In this document: piece by piece, positions 1 to 4,815 of the stretch
Position numbering within the stretch: the first letter of the stretch is position 1
How the letters are laid out: every line of letters starts with the position of its first letter
From: Christensenella sp. UBA4379
Lineage (GTDB): Bacteria; Bacillota; Clostridia; Christensenellales; Aristaeellaceae
Reading direction: 5' to 3'
Length of the DNA stretch: 5,534 bases
Assembly (NCBI GenBank): GCA_002391225.1
Contig: DGRV01000035.1
Coordinates: 1 to 5,534 of the forward strand
Made by a program: the position numbers and the translations under genes
The notes under the pieces: generated by a model
What the model was told of the DNA's origin: nothing
Seen by the model: the letters and a program-made list of their open reading frames with translations, nothing else
The model's database searches: none

Positions 1-522
1 CAGATGACCTTCGGCTTCAGCCGTGACGACGCCGGCAAGTTCCTGCCTGCTTACTATCAGAACAAGATCTACGAATTCGATCCCTTCGCCCGTTTGGACA
101 CCGTGGGCGTCGGCAAGCTGATGAAGATGGCCGTCAAGATGGGCCATGAGAACAACGCCTCCATCCACTGCGGCATCTGCGGTGAGCACGGCGGCGATCC
201 GTCCTCCATCGAGTTCTGCAACGAGATCGGCCTGAACTACGTCTCCTGCAGCCCCTTCCGCGTCCCGATCGCCCGTCTGAGCGCCGCTCAGGCCGCCATC
301 AAGGCCAACAAGGCCGCCAAGGATGCTGAGAAAGCCGCTGAAGAAGAGATCGACGCCAAGGTGGAGGCCGTGAAGGCCACGCTGAAGGACGCGGCTGACA
401 AGCTCAGCGCTGCCGCTGAGACCGCCAGCTCCGAACTGAAGGACTTCGCTCAGGCTGGATTTAAATCCCTCGCGGCCGGCTGGGAAGAGTTCAAGAAGAC
501 CTTCAATCAGGAACGGAAATAA
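1..522 (+). CDS. ppdK: Pyruvate, phosphate dikinase, C-terminal fragment with an extra Ala/Lys/Glu-rich tail
   Basis: PPDK interconverts ATP, phosphate and pyruvate with AMP, pyrophosphate and phosphoenolpyruvate in the cytoplasm. Only the end of its PEP/pyruvate-binding barrel is in the window; the reading frame is open at base 1. The opening QMTFGFSRDDAGKFL, the IHCGICGEHGGDPSS block and CSPFRVPIARL are family signatures. The second Cys of CGIC (codon 178-180) aligns with the catalytic Cys831 of C. symbiosum PPDK, by recalled homology. Known PPDKs end within a few residues of the AAQAAI segment, here ending near base 300. This protein continues about 73 residues (301-519), rich in Ala, Lys, Glu and Asp, with no Cys and no Pro, and predicted by eye to form long amphipathic helices, closing with an aromatic patch (GWEEFKKTF). 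Codon use does not change at the junction, so the tail looks like real coding sequence and not a frameshift. Identity is certain; the role of the tail is unknown. Confidence 0.96.
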   Translation, partial: QMTFGFSRDDAGKFLPAYYQNKIYEFDPFARLDTVGVGKLMKMAVKMGHENNASIHCGICGEHGGDPSSIEFCNEIGLNYVSCSPFRVPIARLSAAQAAIKANKAAKDAEKAAEEEIDAKVEAVKATLKDAADKLSAAAETASSELKDFAQAGFKSLAAGWEEFKKTFNQERK

Positions 523-557
523 TTTTTCGAACCACTGATTGACCTAAAAACCAAAGC

Positions 558-589
558 AAAGGCGCGTCCCGAAATGGGGCGCGCCTTTT
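558..589 (+). terminator. Intrinsic terminator after ppdK, possibly bidirectional
   Basis: GGCGCGTCCC (561-570) pairs with GGGGCGCGCC (576-585) with one G-U pair around a GAAAT loop. AAA at 558-560 extends the stem against TTT at 586-588, and a short T run follows the GC-rich stem. It lies 35 bases after the ppdK stop and 12 bases beyond the end of the converging Nudix gene. The opposite strand continues TTTGCTTTGG then TTTTT, so it may also stop transcripts from the Nudix side. Confidence 0.88.
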
Positions 590-600
590 AAGTTGATTTG

Positions 601-1083
601 TCACCGCAGTTCTTCCAGGAGCGTTTGAACCCGGTAGGTAGCCAGCTCCTCCCGGGACATCCGTTGAAGATCTTCCGCGCTGATCCAGCGGTAGGCGGAA
701 GTCTCCCCTTCCTGGAGGATGATCCCGTCCTTTGCTATATCCGTCACGCACAGGTACTCCGCGTAGATGGTATGGCGTTTTCTGTCAATGATCCATCCGA
801 GGTGGGTCAGCTTCCCGGTTACGCCCGTTTCTTCCCGGAGCTCCCGGATGGCGCAATCCAGCGCCCCTTCCCCCTGCAGGGCCGAGCCGCCGGCAGAGGC
901 CTCCCACATGCCGCCCAGATGCTTGCGCTGATCCCGCTGCATCAGCAGGAAGCTCCCGTCCGTATGCCGGACCAGGATCTCGCTGACCAGGTGATACAGC
1001 CCTTCGGGAACAGGTTCCCCCCGGATCAGGGTCACGCCGTCCACTCGGTTCAGGTGTTCGTCATAAGCGTCCCAGATTTCCAT
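601..1083 (-). CDS. Nudix hydrolase
   Basis: Nudix enzymes hydrolyse nucleoside diphosphates linked to another group X; the substrate here cannot be told. The complete Nudix box Gx5Ex7REUxEExGU is present at residues 66-88 (from this start), ending RELREETGV, with the metal-binding glutamates intact. The N-terminus MEIWDAYDEH, the YHLV strand, and LLMQR then GGMWE before the box place it near the YfcD/isopentenyl-diphosphate-isomerase-like branch of cytoplasmic Nudix proteins. Start choice: an ATG at 1101 touches the stop of the upstream amylase gene but has a poor ribosome site, while the ATG at 1083 has GAGGA (1095-1091) seven bases before it and begins where family members usually begin. 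The longer form would add only MNEDRV. It is the second gene of an operon with the GH13 enzyme and was probably co-transcribed with it. A housekeeping or metabolite-repair role is inferred, not shown. Confidence 0.93.
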   Translation of the reverse strand: MEIWDAYDEHLNRVDGVTLIRGEPVPEGLYHLVSEILVRHTDGSFLLMQRDQRKHLGGMWEASAGGSALQGEGALDCAIRELREETGVTGKLTHLGWIIDRKRHTIYAEYLCVTDIAKDGIILQEGETSAYRWISAEDLQRMSREELATYRVQTLLEELR

Positions 1084-1090
1084 CACTCTA

Positions 1091-1095
1091 TCCTC
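1091..1095 (-). promoter_or_regulatory. Ribosome binding site deciding the Nudix start
   Basis: GAGGA on the minus strand lies 7 bases before the ATG at 1083. It falls inside the codons that would be translated from the upstream ATG at 1101, which itself lacks a comparable site. This favours 1083 as the start. Confidence 0.6.
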
Positions 1096-1101
1096 ATTCA
1101 T

Positions 1102-2361
1102 TTAGCCAATGCGGAGGACCACCGGTTCTCCAGGGGAAGAAATCAGCCCTTCCTCCACCAGGACGTCCCTTCCGGTCAGAAGATCCCGGTACGTGCCCTC
1201 CGGCAGGTCCGCGTTCAGGAGGCCGTTTTTCCCCTGAAGGCTGACGAAAGCGAGGAGCTTTTCTTCCCCGCGCTGATAGCAAATTTTCACCCAGTCGTTC
1301 GGGAGGGCCTGGAGGCTGTAGACGCCTTCGCTGAAGATTTCCTCTTTTTTGAGGGCGGTCAGCCTGCGGATGAGGGCGGACAGCGGGGCTTCCCCCTCCA
1401 TGCGGACGGGGTCTGCATCAAACAGGCCCGGCCGGTGAACCGGCTCCCACTCCTGGCCGTCATAGAGCAGGGCCGCGCCTTTCTGCAGGAAGTTGAAGAC
1501 CAGCCAGTTCCTCCTCGCCTTTTCGTCCGGAATCATAAAGGCGGCGCGGGGACGGTCGTGGTTTTCAAGATTCCTCAGCTTCACGTAATTGTCCGGATAA
1601 ATACATTCCTGCCTCTCCAGGGCGGCGATGTAAGCGTCCAGGGGTTCCTCTCCCTTTAAGTAGCGCCGGTAGTCGTCATACACGTCGTAATCGTAGCAGA
1701 TGTCGAAGGCCTGGTACATTTCCGCGTCGCTGTGGCAGACGATGCCCTGGTTCCGGTTATAGCGGACGAAGCCGGGCTCCACCGATTCGGCCAGCCAGAT
1801 GCAGCCGGGCCGGACCTCTTCTACCGCCCAGCGGGCGTCCAGCCAGAAGTTGAGCGGGACCATCGGGGCGACGTCGCAGCGGAAGCCGTCCACAATGTGG
1901 GCCCACATCTTCAGCGTGTCGATCAGGTAGGCGGAGAGACCTTCCCGGTCAAAGTCCAGGTCGATGACATCGGACCAGTCTCCGACGTGGTTGCCGAAGG
2001 AGCCGTCTTCCTTTCGGTAGAACCATTCGGGATGCTGGCGCACCAGCACGGAATCCGGCGAAGTATGGTGGAAGACCACGTCGATCATCAGCTTCATGCC
2101 CTGACTGTGGATCTCGTCGGCGAGGCGCTTGAAGTCCTCCAGAGTGCCGTACTCCGGGTTCACTGCCCGATAGTCCGAAATGGCGTAGGGCGAACCGAGC
2201 GTGCCCTTCCGCTGTACCTTCCCGATGGGATGGATGGGCAGCAACCAGATCGTATCGACGCCCAAGGAACGGATTCTCGCCACGTCCCGGCGCACCGCTT
2301 CGAAGGTGCCCCCGTGGTTGCGGACAAAAATGGAGTAAATCGTCATATTCTTAAGATTCAT
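1102..2361 (-). CDS. GH13 alpha-amylase-family glycosyl hydrolase, intracellular
   Basis: A (beta/alpha)8-barrel enzyme expected to act on alpha-glucosidic bonds, with the catalytic set visible (numbers count from the ATG at 2388; subtract 9 for this start): region I DVVFHH (103-108), region II GFRCD with nucleophile Asp172, region III WLAES with acid/base Glu201, region IV LENHD with stabiliser Asp278. A short beta-sandwich-like C-terminal part (about 350-428) follows the barrel. There is no signal peptide or carbohydrate-binding module, and about 420 residues is compact for GH13, so a cytoplasmic role on maltodextrin or glycogen-type oligosaccharides is inferred; the exact substrate is not readable. 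Region I has His where most GH13 enzymes have Asn. The ATG at 2361 is preferred: GGGGGA (2374-2369) stands 7 bases upstream, whereas the ATG at 2388 would leave only about 6 bases of leader after the predicted promoter. It ends directly against the Nudix gene (TAA then ATG). Confidence 0.93.
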   Translation of the reverse strand: MNLKNMTIYSIFVRNHGGTFEAVRRDVARIRSLGVDTIWLLPIHPIGKVQRKGTLGSPYAISDYRAVNPEYGTLEDFKRLADEIHSQGMKLMIDVVFHHTSPDSVLVRQHPEWFYRKEDGSFGNHVGDWSDVIDLDFDREGLSAYLIDTLKMWAHIVDGFRCDVAPMVPLNFWLDARWAVEEVRPGCIWLAESVEPGFVRYNRNQGIVCHSDAEMYQAFDICYDYDVYDDYRRYLKGEEPLDAYIAALERQECIYPDNYVKLRNLENHDRPRAAFMIPDEKARRNWLVFNFLQKGAALLYDGQEWEPVHRPGLFDADPVRMEGEAPLSALIRRLTALKKEEIFSEGVYSLQALPNDWVKICYQRGEEKLLAFVSLQGKNGLLNADLPEGTYRDLLTGRDVLVEEGLISSPGEPVVLRIG

Positions 2362-2400
2362 GCCTGTGTCCCCCGTTTCATCTGTCATTCTGACGCTTCG

Positions 2401-2429
2401 ATTATATCATTCTCCCCGGTTCGTGTACA
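2401..2429 (-). promoter_or_regulatory. Promoter of the amylase-Nudix operon
   Basis: On the minus strand a perfect -10 TATAAT (2406-2401) carries the extended TGn element, and TGTACA (2429-2424, four of six matches to TTGACA) lies exactly 17 bases upstream. The predicted transcription start is near 2394, giving a leader of about 33 bases to the ATG at 2361. Confidence 0.75.
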
Positions 2430-2480
2430 GAATAGGAAATGATTTTTTCTTCCGAACCGTGAAAAAACGGGGATTCCTTC

Positions 2481-2508
2481 TTTATTCTTCCGGATCATGT
2501 GATATAAT
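2481..2508 (+). promoter_or_regulatory. Promoter of the secreted glycosidase-rpiB-DUF4177 cluster
   Basis: TATAAT at 2503-2508 is preceded by TGA, giving an extended -10 element. The -35 is poor: TTTATT at 2481-2486 with a 16-base spacer is the best candidate, so this promoter probably leans on the TGn element. Predicted start near 2515 leaves a leader of about 46 bases, with GAGGA (2545-2549) before the ATG at 2561. Confidence 0.68.
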
Positions 2509-2560
2509 AGAAGGGTAGAAATACTGAACCAGAAAACGCCGGAAGAGGAATCACCGATCT

Positions 2561-3805
2561 ATGAACCGCTGGACCGCCAGACTGCTGACTATTTTCCTGC
2601 TTTTCGCCCTCCTGCTGTCCCCCGCCGATTTTGCCCGGGCCGACGGATTTCCCATCCGCCAGGGAGCCCGGGGGGAGGACGTCGCCAACTTAAAGGAGCG
2701 GATGTTTGAGCTCGGATATTTTCAGACCACCAAGTTCAGCCCCATCTACAACGACACCACCGCCAAGCGCGTCCGACTGCTGCAAAAGCAGAACGGCCTG
2801 CCCGAAACCGGCGAGGTAGACGAGGACTTGTGGACCCTGATTTTTTCCGAGGATTGCATTTCGGCAAACGAGCCGGCCAAGAAGGCTGAGAACGACGACG
2901 CTACCGAAATCTCCGTCACCGTCCGGGACGACCCGGAGGCACCCTATGAGGTGCCCGGCGCGCCGGAACGGGACGAGCGCGGGTTTTTGACCGGCGGAGA
3001 GGAATTCACCACAGCCGATCCGGACGCGGGCTTCTGGGCCTATCTGTCCGGCACGCTGCAGGTGGTCATTCATCGCTATGAAGACCAGGCGCAGAAGATC
3101 GTATGGTTTGAGACCGACGTGCGCACCGCCGGAGAAGAGCGGATGCGCCCCCTGCTGACCGGCGGCTCCTGGCAGCAGCCCAGGAAAATCGCCCGTGCCA
3201 ACCAGGCCGTCCTGGCCTTCTCGGACGATTTTTACAGCTACCGCAAGTATAACAAATATACCGTAGGCATCGAGATCCGGGACGGAAAAATCATCTCAGA
3301 CAAGACGAAGCGCCCCACGTCCAGCGGCTTTCCCAAGCTCGAAAACCTGGCCTATTTCCCGGACGGCTCCATGAAATGTTATGACGCCCAGGCCCATACC
3401 GCCCAGGAATACCTGGACATGGGCGCGACCGACGTGCTGGCTTTCGGCCCCATCCTGGTAACGGACGGGCAGCTGGGCGAACACATGCGGCCCACTCAGG
3501 AAGAAGCGAAACAATACGGCTATTACCACTACCGGGAGCCCCGCTGCGCCCTGGGCATGGTCTCCCCCGGCCACTACATCGTTTTGACCGTCAACGGGCG
3601 GCAGAACCAGTCCAAAGGGGCGTATCTGGACTGGCTGGCCTGGAAAATGCTGGAGCTGGGGGCCCAGGAAGCCCTGAACCTGGACGGCGGCGGCACGGTA
3701 GCCCTGATTTTCATGGGAGAATCCATTAACGTGAAAGCCACCACCTCGCGCAACACATCCCACCTGATGAGCTTTGGCACCTCTGAGCTGGTGCCCTCAA
3801 AATAA
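2561..3805 (+). CDS. Secreted peptidoglycan-binding / phosphodiester glycosidase (NAGPA-type) protein
   Basis: A 414-residue exported protein. Residues 1-27 form a signal peptide: RLL, a hydrophobic run, then cleavage likely after ARA; with no Cys there it is not a lipoprotein. Residues about 32-95 resemble a PG_binding_1 domain (RQGARGEDVANLKERM, LGYF, LLQKQNGLPETGEVDEDLW), expected to anchor it in the cell wall. An acidic linker (about 105-150) leads to a NAGPA/phosphodiester glycosidase domain (about 160-408), recognised by FGPILVTDG, RCALGM, VNGR, the LNLDGGGT signature (372-379) and the SRNTSHLMSF end. NAGPA family members remove GlcNAc from phosphodiester linkages; bacterial members are often annotated as exopolysaccharide proteins, and the real substrate here (wall teichoic acid, exopolysaccharide or other) is unknown. 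The family's NGDF/NGGFF-like segment reads FSDDFYSY (220-227). First gene of a + strand cluster; the GAGGA ribosome site is rather far (11 bases) from the ATG. Confidence 0.9.
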   Translation: MNRWTARLLTIFLLFALLLSPADFARADGFPIRQGARGEDVANLKERMFELGYFQTTKFSPIYNDTTAKRVRLLQKQNGLPETGEVDEDLWTLIFSEDCISANEPAKKAENDDATEISVTVRDDPEAPYEVPGAPERDERGFLTGGEEFTTADPDAGFWAYLSGTLQVVIHRYEDQAQKIVWFETDVRTAGEERMRPLLTGGSWQQPRKIARANQAVLAFSDDFYSYRKYNKYTVGIEIRDGKIISDKTKRPTSSGFPKLENLAYFPDGSMKCYDAQAHTAQEYLDMGATDVLAFGPILVTDGQLGEHMRPTQEEAKQYGYYHYREPRCALGMVSPGHYIVLTVNGRQNQSKGAYLDWLAWKMLELGAQEALNLDGGGTVALIFMGESINVKATTSRNTSHLMSFGTSELVPSK

Positions 3806-3813
3806 AGGATTAT

Positions 3814-3818
3814 GGAGG
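3814..3818 (+). promoter_or_regulatory. Ribosome binding site deciding the rpiB start
   Basis: GGAGG sits 5 bases before the ATG at 3824. The in-frame ATG at 3812 overlaps this site and lacks a good one of its own, so 3824 is the likely start. Confidence 0.75.
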
Positions 3819-3823
3819 AGAAT

Positions 3824-4279
3824 ATGATTGCCATTGCCTGCGACCACGGCGCTGTGGAACTGAAAAAGGAAATTGAAGCGATGCTGGATGAAATGGGCCT
3901 AAGCTATCAGGACTTTGGCACAGACAGCCATGCTTCCGTGGATTATCCGGTCTATGCCGAAAAGGCCGCACGGGCTGTCACAAGCGGTGCCTGCGACCGG
4001 GGCATCCTGCTCTGCGGAACGGGGCTGGGCATGTCCCTGGCGGCCAACAAGGTGCGCGGCATCCGCTGCGCCCTGTGCGGGGACTGCTACTCCGCCGAAA
4101 TGGCCCGCCGTCACAACAACGCCAACATGCTGGCCCTGGGGGCCCGGGTGATCGGGCCGGAGCTGGCCAAGAAGATCACCCAGATCTTCCTGACCACGGA
4201 CTTTGAAGGCGGCCGTCATGCCCGTCGCGTCGGGATGATCGACACCCTGGACCAGGGCGGAACGCTGAGCGAAGAATGA
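3824..4279 (+). CDS. rpiB: Ribose-5-phosphate isomerase B
   Basis: Cytoplasmic enzyme interconverting ribose 5-phosphate and ribulose 5-phosphate in the non-oxidative pentose phosphate pathway; relatives in the LacAB/RpiB family act on allose or galactose phosphates. From the ATG at 3824 the protein has 151 residues, the usual size. Visible active-site elements are CDHG (Asp7, His8), the catalytic Cys64 in CGTGLGMS, HNNANMLALG (His97, matching E. coli His99), and GGRHARRV with two phosphate-binding arginines (131, 135). The anion-binding CGTG and the RHN motif favour RpiB over LacA/LacB, but an allose- or other sugar-phosphate isomerase role is not excluded. It begins 18 bases after the stop of the glycosidase gene, so the two are probably co-transcribed; no functional link between them is obvious. 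Confidence 0.95.
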   Translation: MIAIACDHGAVELKKEIEAMLDEMGLSYQDFGTDSHASVDYPVYAEKAARAVTSGACDRGILLCGTGLGMSLAANKVRGIRCALCGDCYSAEMARRHNNANMLALGARVIGPELAKKITQIFLTTDFEGGRHARRVGMIDTLDQGGTLSEE

Positions 4280-4301
4280 TCATTGCAAGGAGAAAGGCAT
4301 T

Positions 4302-4487
4302 ATGAAAGACTATAAGCTGGTCTATCTGAACAAAGGTCTGTCTGTCACCCGCGAAAAGGACATCGAAAAAGCGGAAGAGATGATCAACCAATATATCAGC
4401 CAGGGCTGGACGCTGCAGCAGGTCGCCACGCCCGCGGACGGCGCAGGGGCGATGATCGGGATTTTCTACAAGGAAAGCAAGCTGTAA
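4302..4487 (+). CDS. DUF4177 domain small protein
   Basis: A 61-residue cytoplasmic protein with the DUF4177 pattern: an opening strand MKDYKLVYL, a helix rich in Glu and Lys (REKDIEKAEEMINQY), the hallmark SQGWTLQQV, then a small Gly/Ala loop and a final strand IGIFYKES. Function of the family is unknown. AAGGAG (4287-4292) lies 9 bases upstream of the ATG, and the gene follows rpiB by 22 bases, so it is very likely the last gene of the same transcript. There is no signal peptide, membrane segment or Cys. Its stop codon lies inside a perfect 10-base inverted repeat (4479-4500), so the last three codons form one arm of a hairpin. Confidence 0.85.
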   Translation: MKDYKLVYLNKGLSVTREKDIEKAEEMINQYISQGWTLQQVATPADGAGAMIGIFYKESKL

Positions 4488-4500
4488 CCAGTTACAGCTT
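4479..4500. repeat. Inverted repeat overlapping the DUF4177 stop codon
   Basis: AAGCTGTAAC and GTTACAGCTT are perfect complements separated by CA. The left arm holds the last codons and TAA stop of the DUF4177 gene. No T run follows, so simple intrinsic termination is unlikely. Confidence 0.8.
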
Positions 4501-4526
4501 CGATAGGGGGACACGTCCCCCTATCG
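4501..4526. repeat. 12-base perfect inverted repeat
   Basis: CGATAGGGGGAC (4501-4512) and GTCCCCCTATCG (4515-4526) are perfect complements with AC between them. It abuts the previous repeat without a gap. The CCCCC run just after it (4531-4535) could pair with the left-arm or 4526-4529 G runs instead, offering alternative folds. Confidence 0.85.
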
Positions 4527-4537
4527 GGGACCCCCTC

Positions 4538-4580
4538 GGATTTGCCTCTCGGACCTTCGGTCCTCCCGGGCGGCAAATCC
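4538..4580. repeat. Nested inverted repeat
   Basis: GGATTTGCC (4538-4546) pairs with GGCAAATCC (4572-4580). Inside it GGACC (4551-4555) pairs with GGTCC (4559-4563) around a TTC loop. Confidence 0.8.
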
Positions 4581-4589
4581 GCAAGGAAA

Positions 4590-4632
4590 GAATTTTTGCT
4601 CTCGCGGGGCAAGCTCCGCTTCGCAAAAATTC
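4590..4632. repeat. Nested inverted repeat
   Basis: GAATTTTTGC (4590-4599) pairs perfectly with GCAAAAATTC (4623-4632). Inside it GCGGGG (4604-4609) pairs with CTCCGC (4614-4619) with one G-U pair around a CAAG loop. An AT-rich outer stem around a GC-rich inner one repeats the architecture of the preceding unit. Confidence 0.8.
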
Positions 4633-4669
4633 ATCCTCGCACCGCACATGTCGCTGCTGCGGATTATAC

Positions 4670-4693
4670 TTGGAGGGGCTGCGGCCCCTCCAA
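4670..4693. repeat. 10-base perfect inverted repeat closing the array
   Basis: TTGGAGGGGC (4670-4679) and GCCCCTCCAA (4684-4693) are perfect complements around a TGCG loop. It is followed by CCACCCC, not by T residues. Confidence 0.82.
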
Positions 4694-4712
4694 ACCACCC
4701 CGAGATTGCATG

Positions 4713-4743
4713 TTTCAGTCATTCCTTCCTTATTTGACTGAAA
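4713..4743. repeat. 9-base inverted repeat with a longer loop
   Basis: TTTCAGTCA (4713-4721) pairs with TGACTGAAA (4735-4743) across a 13-base pyrimidine-rich loop. It differs from the GC-rich array before it and may be a separate 3' element of the DUF4177 transcript. It lacks a following T run on either strand. Confidence 0.6.
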
Positions 4744-4760
4744 AAGTGAATTTTAATGAT

Positions 4761-4799
4761 AAAAAGTGGCTGTTACAGATGTAATGCAACAGCCACTTT
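4761..4799 (-). terminator. Intrinsic terminator of glyS
   Basis: AAAGTGGCTGTT (4763-4774) and AACAGCCACTTT (4788-4799) pair perfectly around a 13-base loop. Read on the minus strand the stem ends in a run of five T (4765-4761) and lies 16 bases after the glyS stop, as expected for a terminator. In the + direction only TTTG follows, so it would work poorly for the converging DUF4177 transcript. Confidence 0.85.
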
Positions 4800-4815
4800 G
4801 TTATGTAAGATCGAA

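Larger units (their letters stand above)
4479..4693. repeat. Array of back-to-back inverted repeats, probable dispersed palindromic element or structured RNA
   Basis: Five perfect inverted repeats with arms of 9 to 12 bases follow one another with gaps of 0 to 37 bases: 4479-4500, 4501-4526, 4538-4580, 4590-4632 and 4670-4693. Two of them enclose a second, inner hairpin (4551-4563 and 4604-4619). A weaker fold at 4633-4664 (ATCC/GGAT plus GCA/TGC) fills the largest gap. No arm is followed by a T run, so these are not ordinary terminators. Open frames crossing it have no ribosome site and odd composition. The style matches multi-hairpin intergenic repeats of many bacteria (REP/BIME-like or MITE-like); whether it is repeated elsewhere in this genome cannot be seen here. 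Confidence 0.7.

Noticed and set aside
598..1659. 353-codon + strand open frame opposite the Nudix and amylase genes
   Set aside because: It lies antisense to two genes with full catalytic motifs. Its length reflects high-GC codon use on the other strand and it has no recognisable domain.
1732..2442. 236-codon + strand open frame opposite the amylase gene
   Set aside because: Antisense shadow of the GH13 barrel with composition typical of complement translation.
2447..2492. Direct repeat TTCTTCCG at 2447-2454 and 2485-2492
   Set aside because: Only eight pyrimidine-rich bases in a pyrimidine-rich leader; too weak to call an operator.
4670..4693. Possible intrinsic terminator or integron attC-like site
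   Set aside because: The stem is perfect but no T run follows on either strand, and there is no integrase, core-site pattern or cassette structure nearby.
4492..4722. 76-codon minus strand open frame across the same array
   Set aside because: It covers the same inverted repeats, has no ribosome site and no family likeness.
4542..4784. 80-codon + strand open frame across the palindrome array
   Set aside because: It begins at a TTG without a ribosome site, is dictated by the hairpin arms, runs into the glyS terminator and has no recognisable domain. Treated as a by-product of the repeat.
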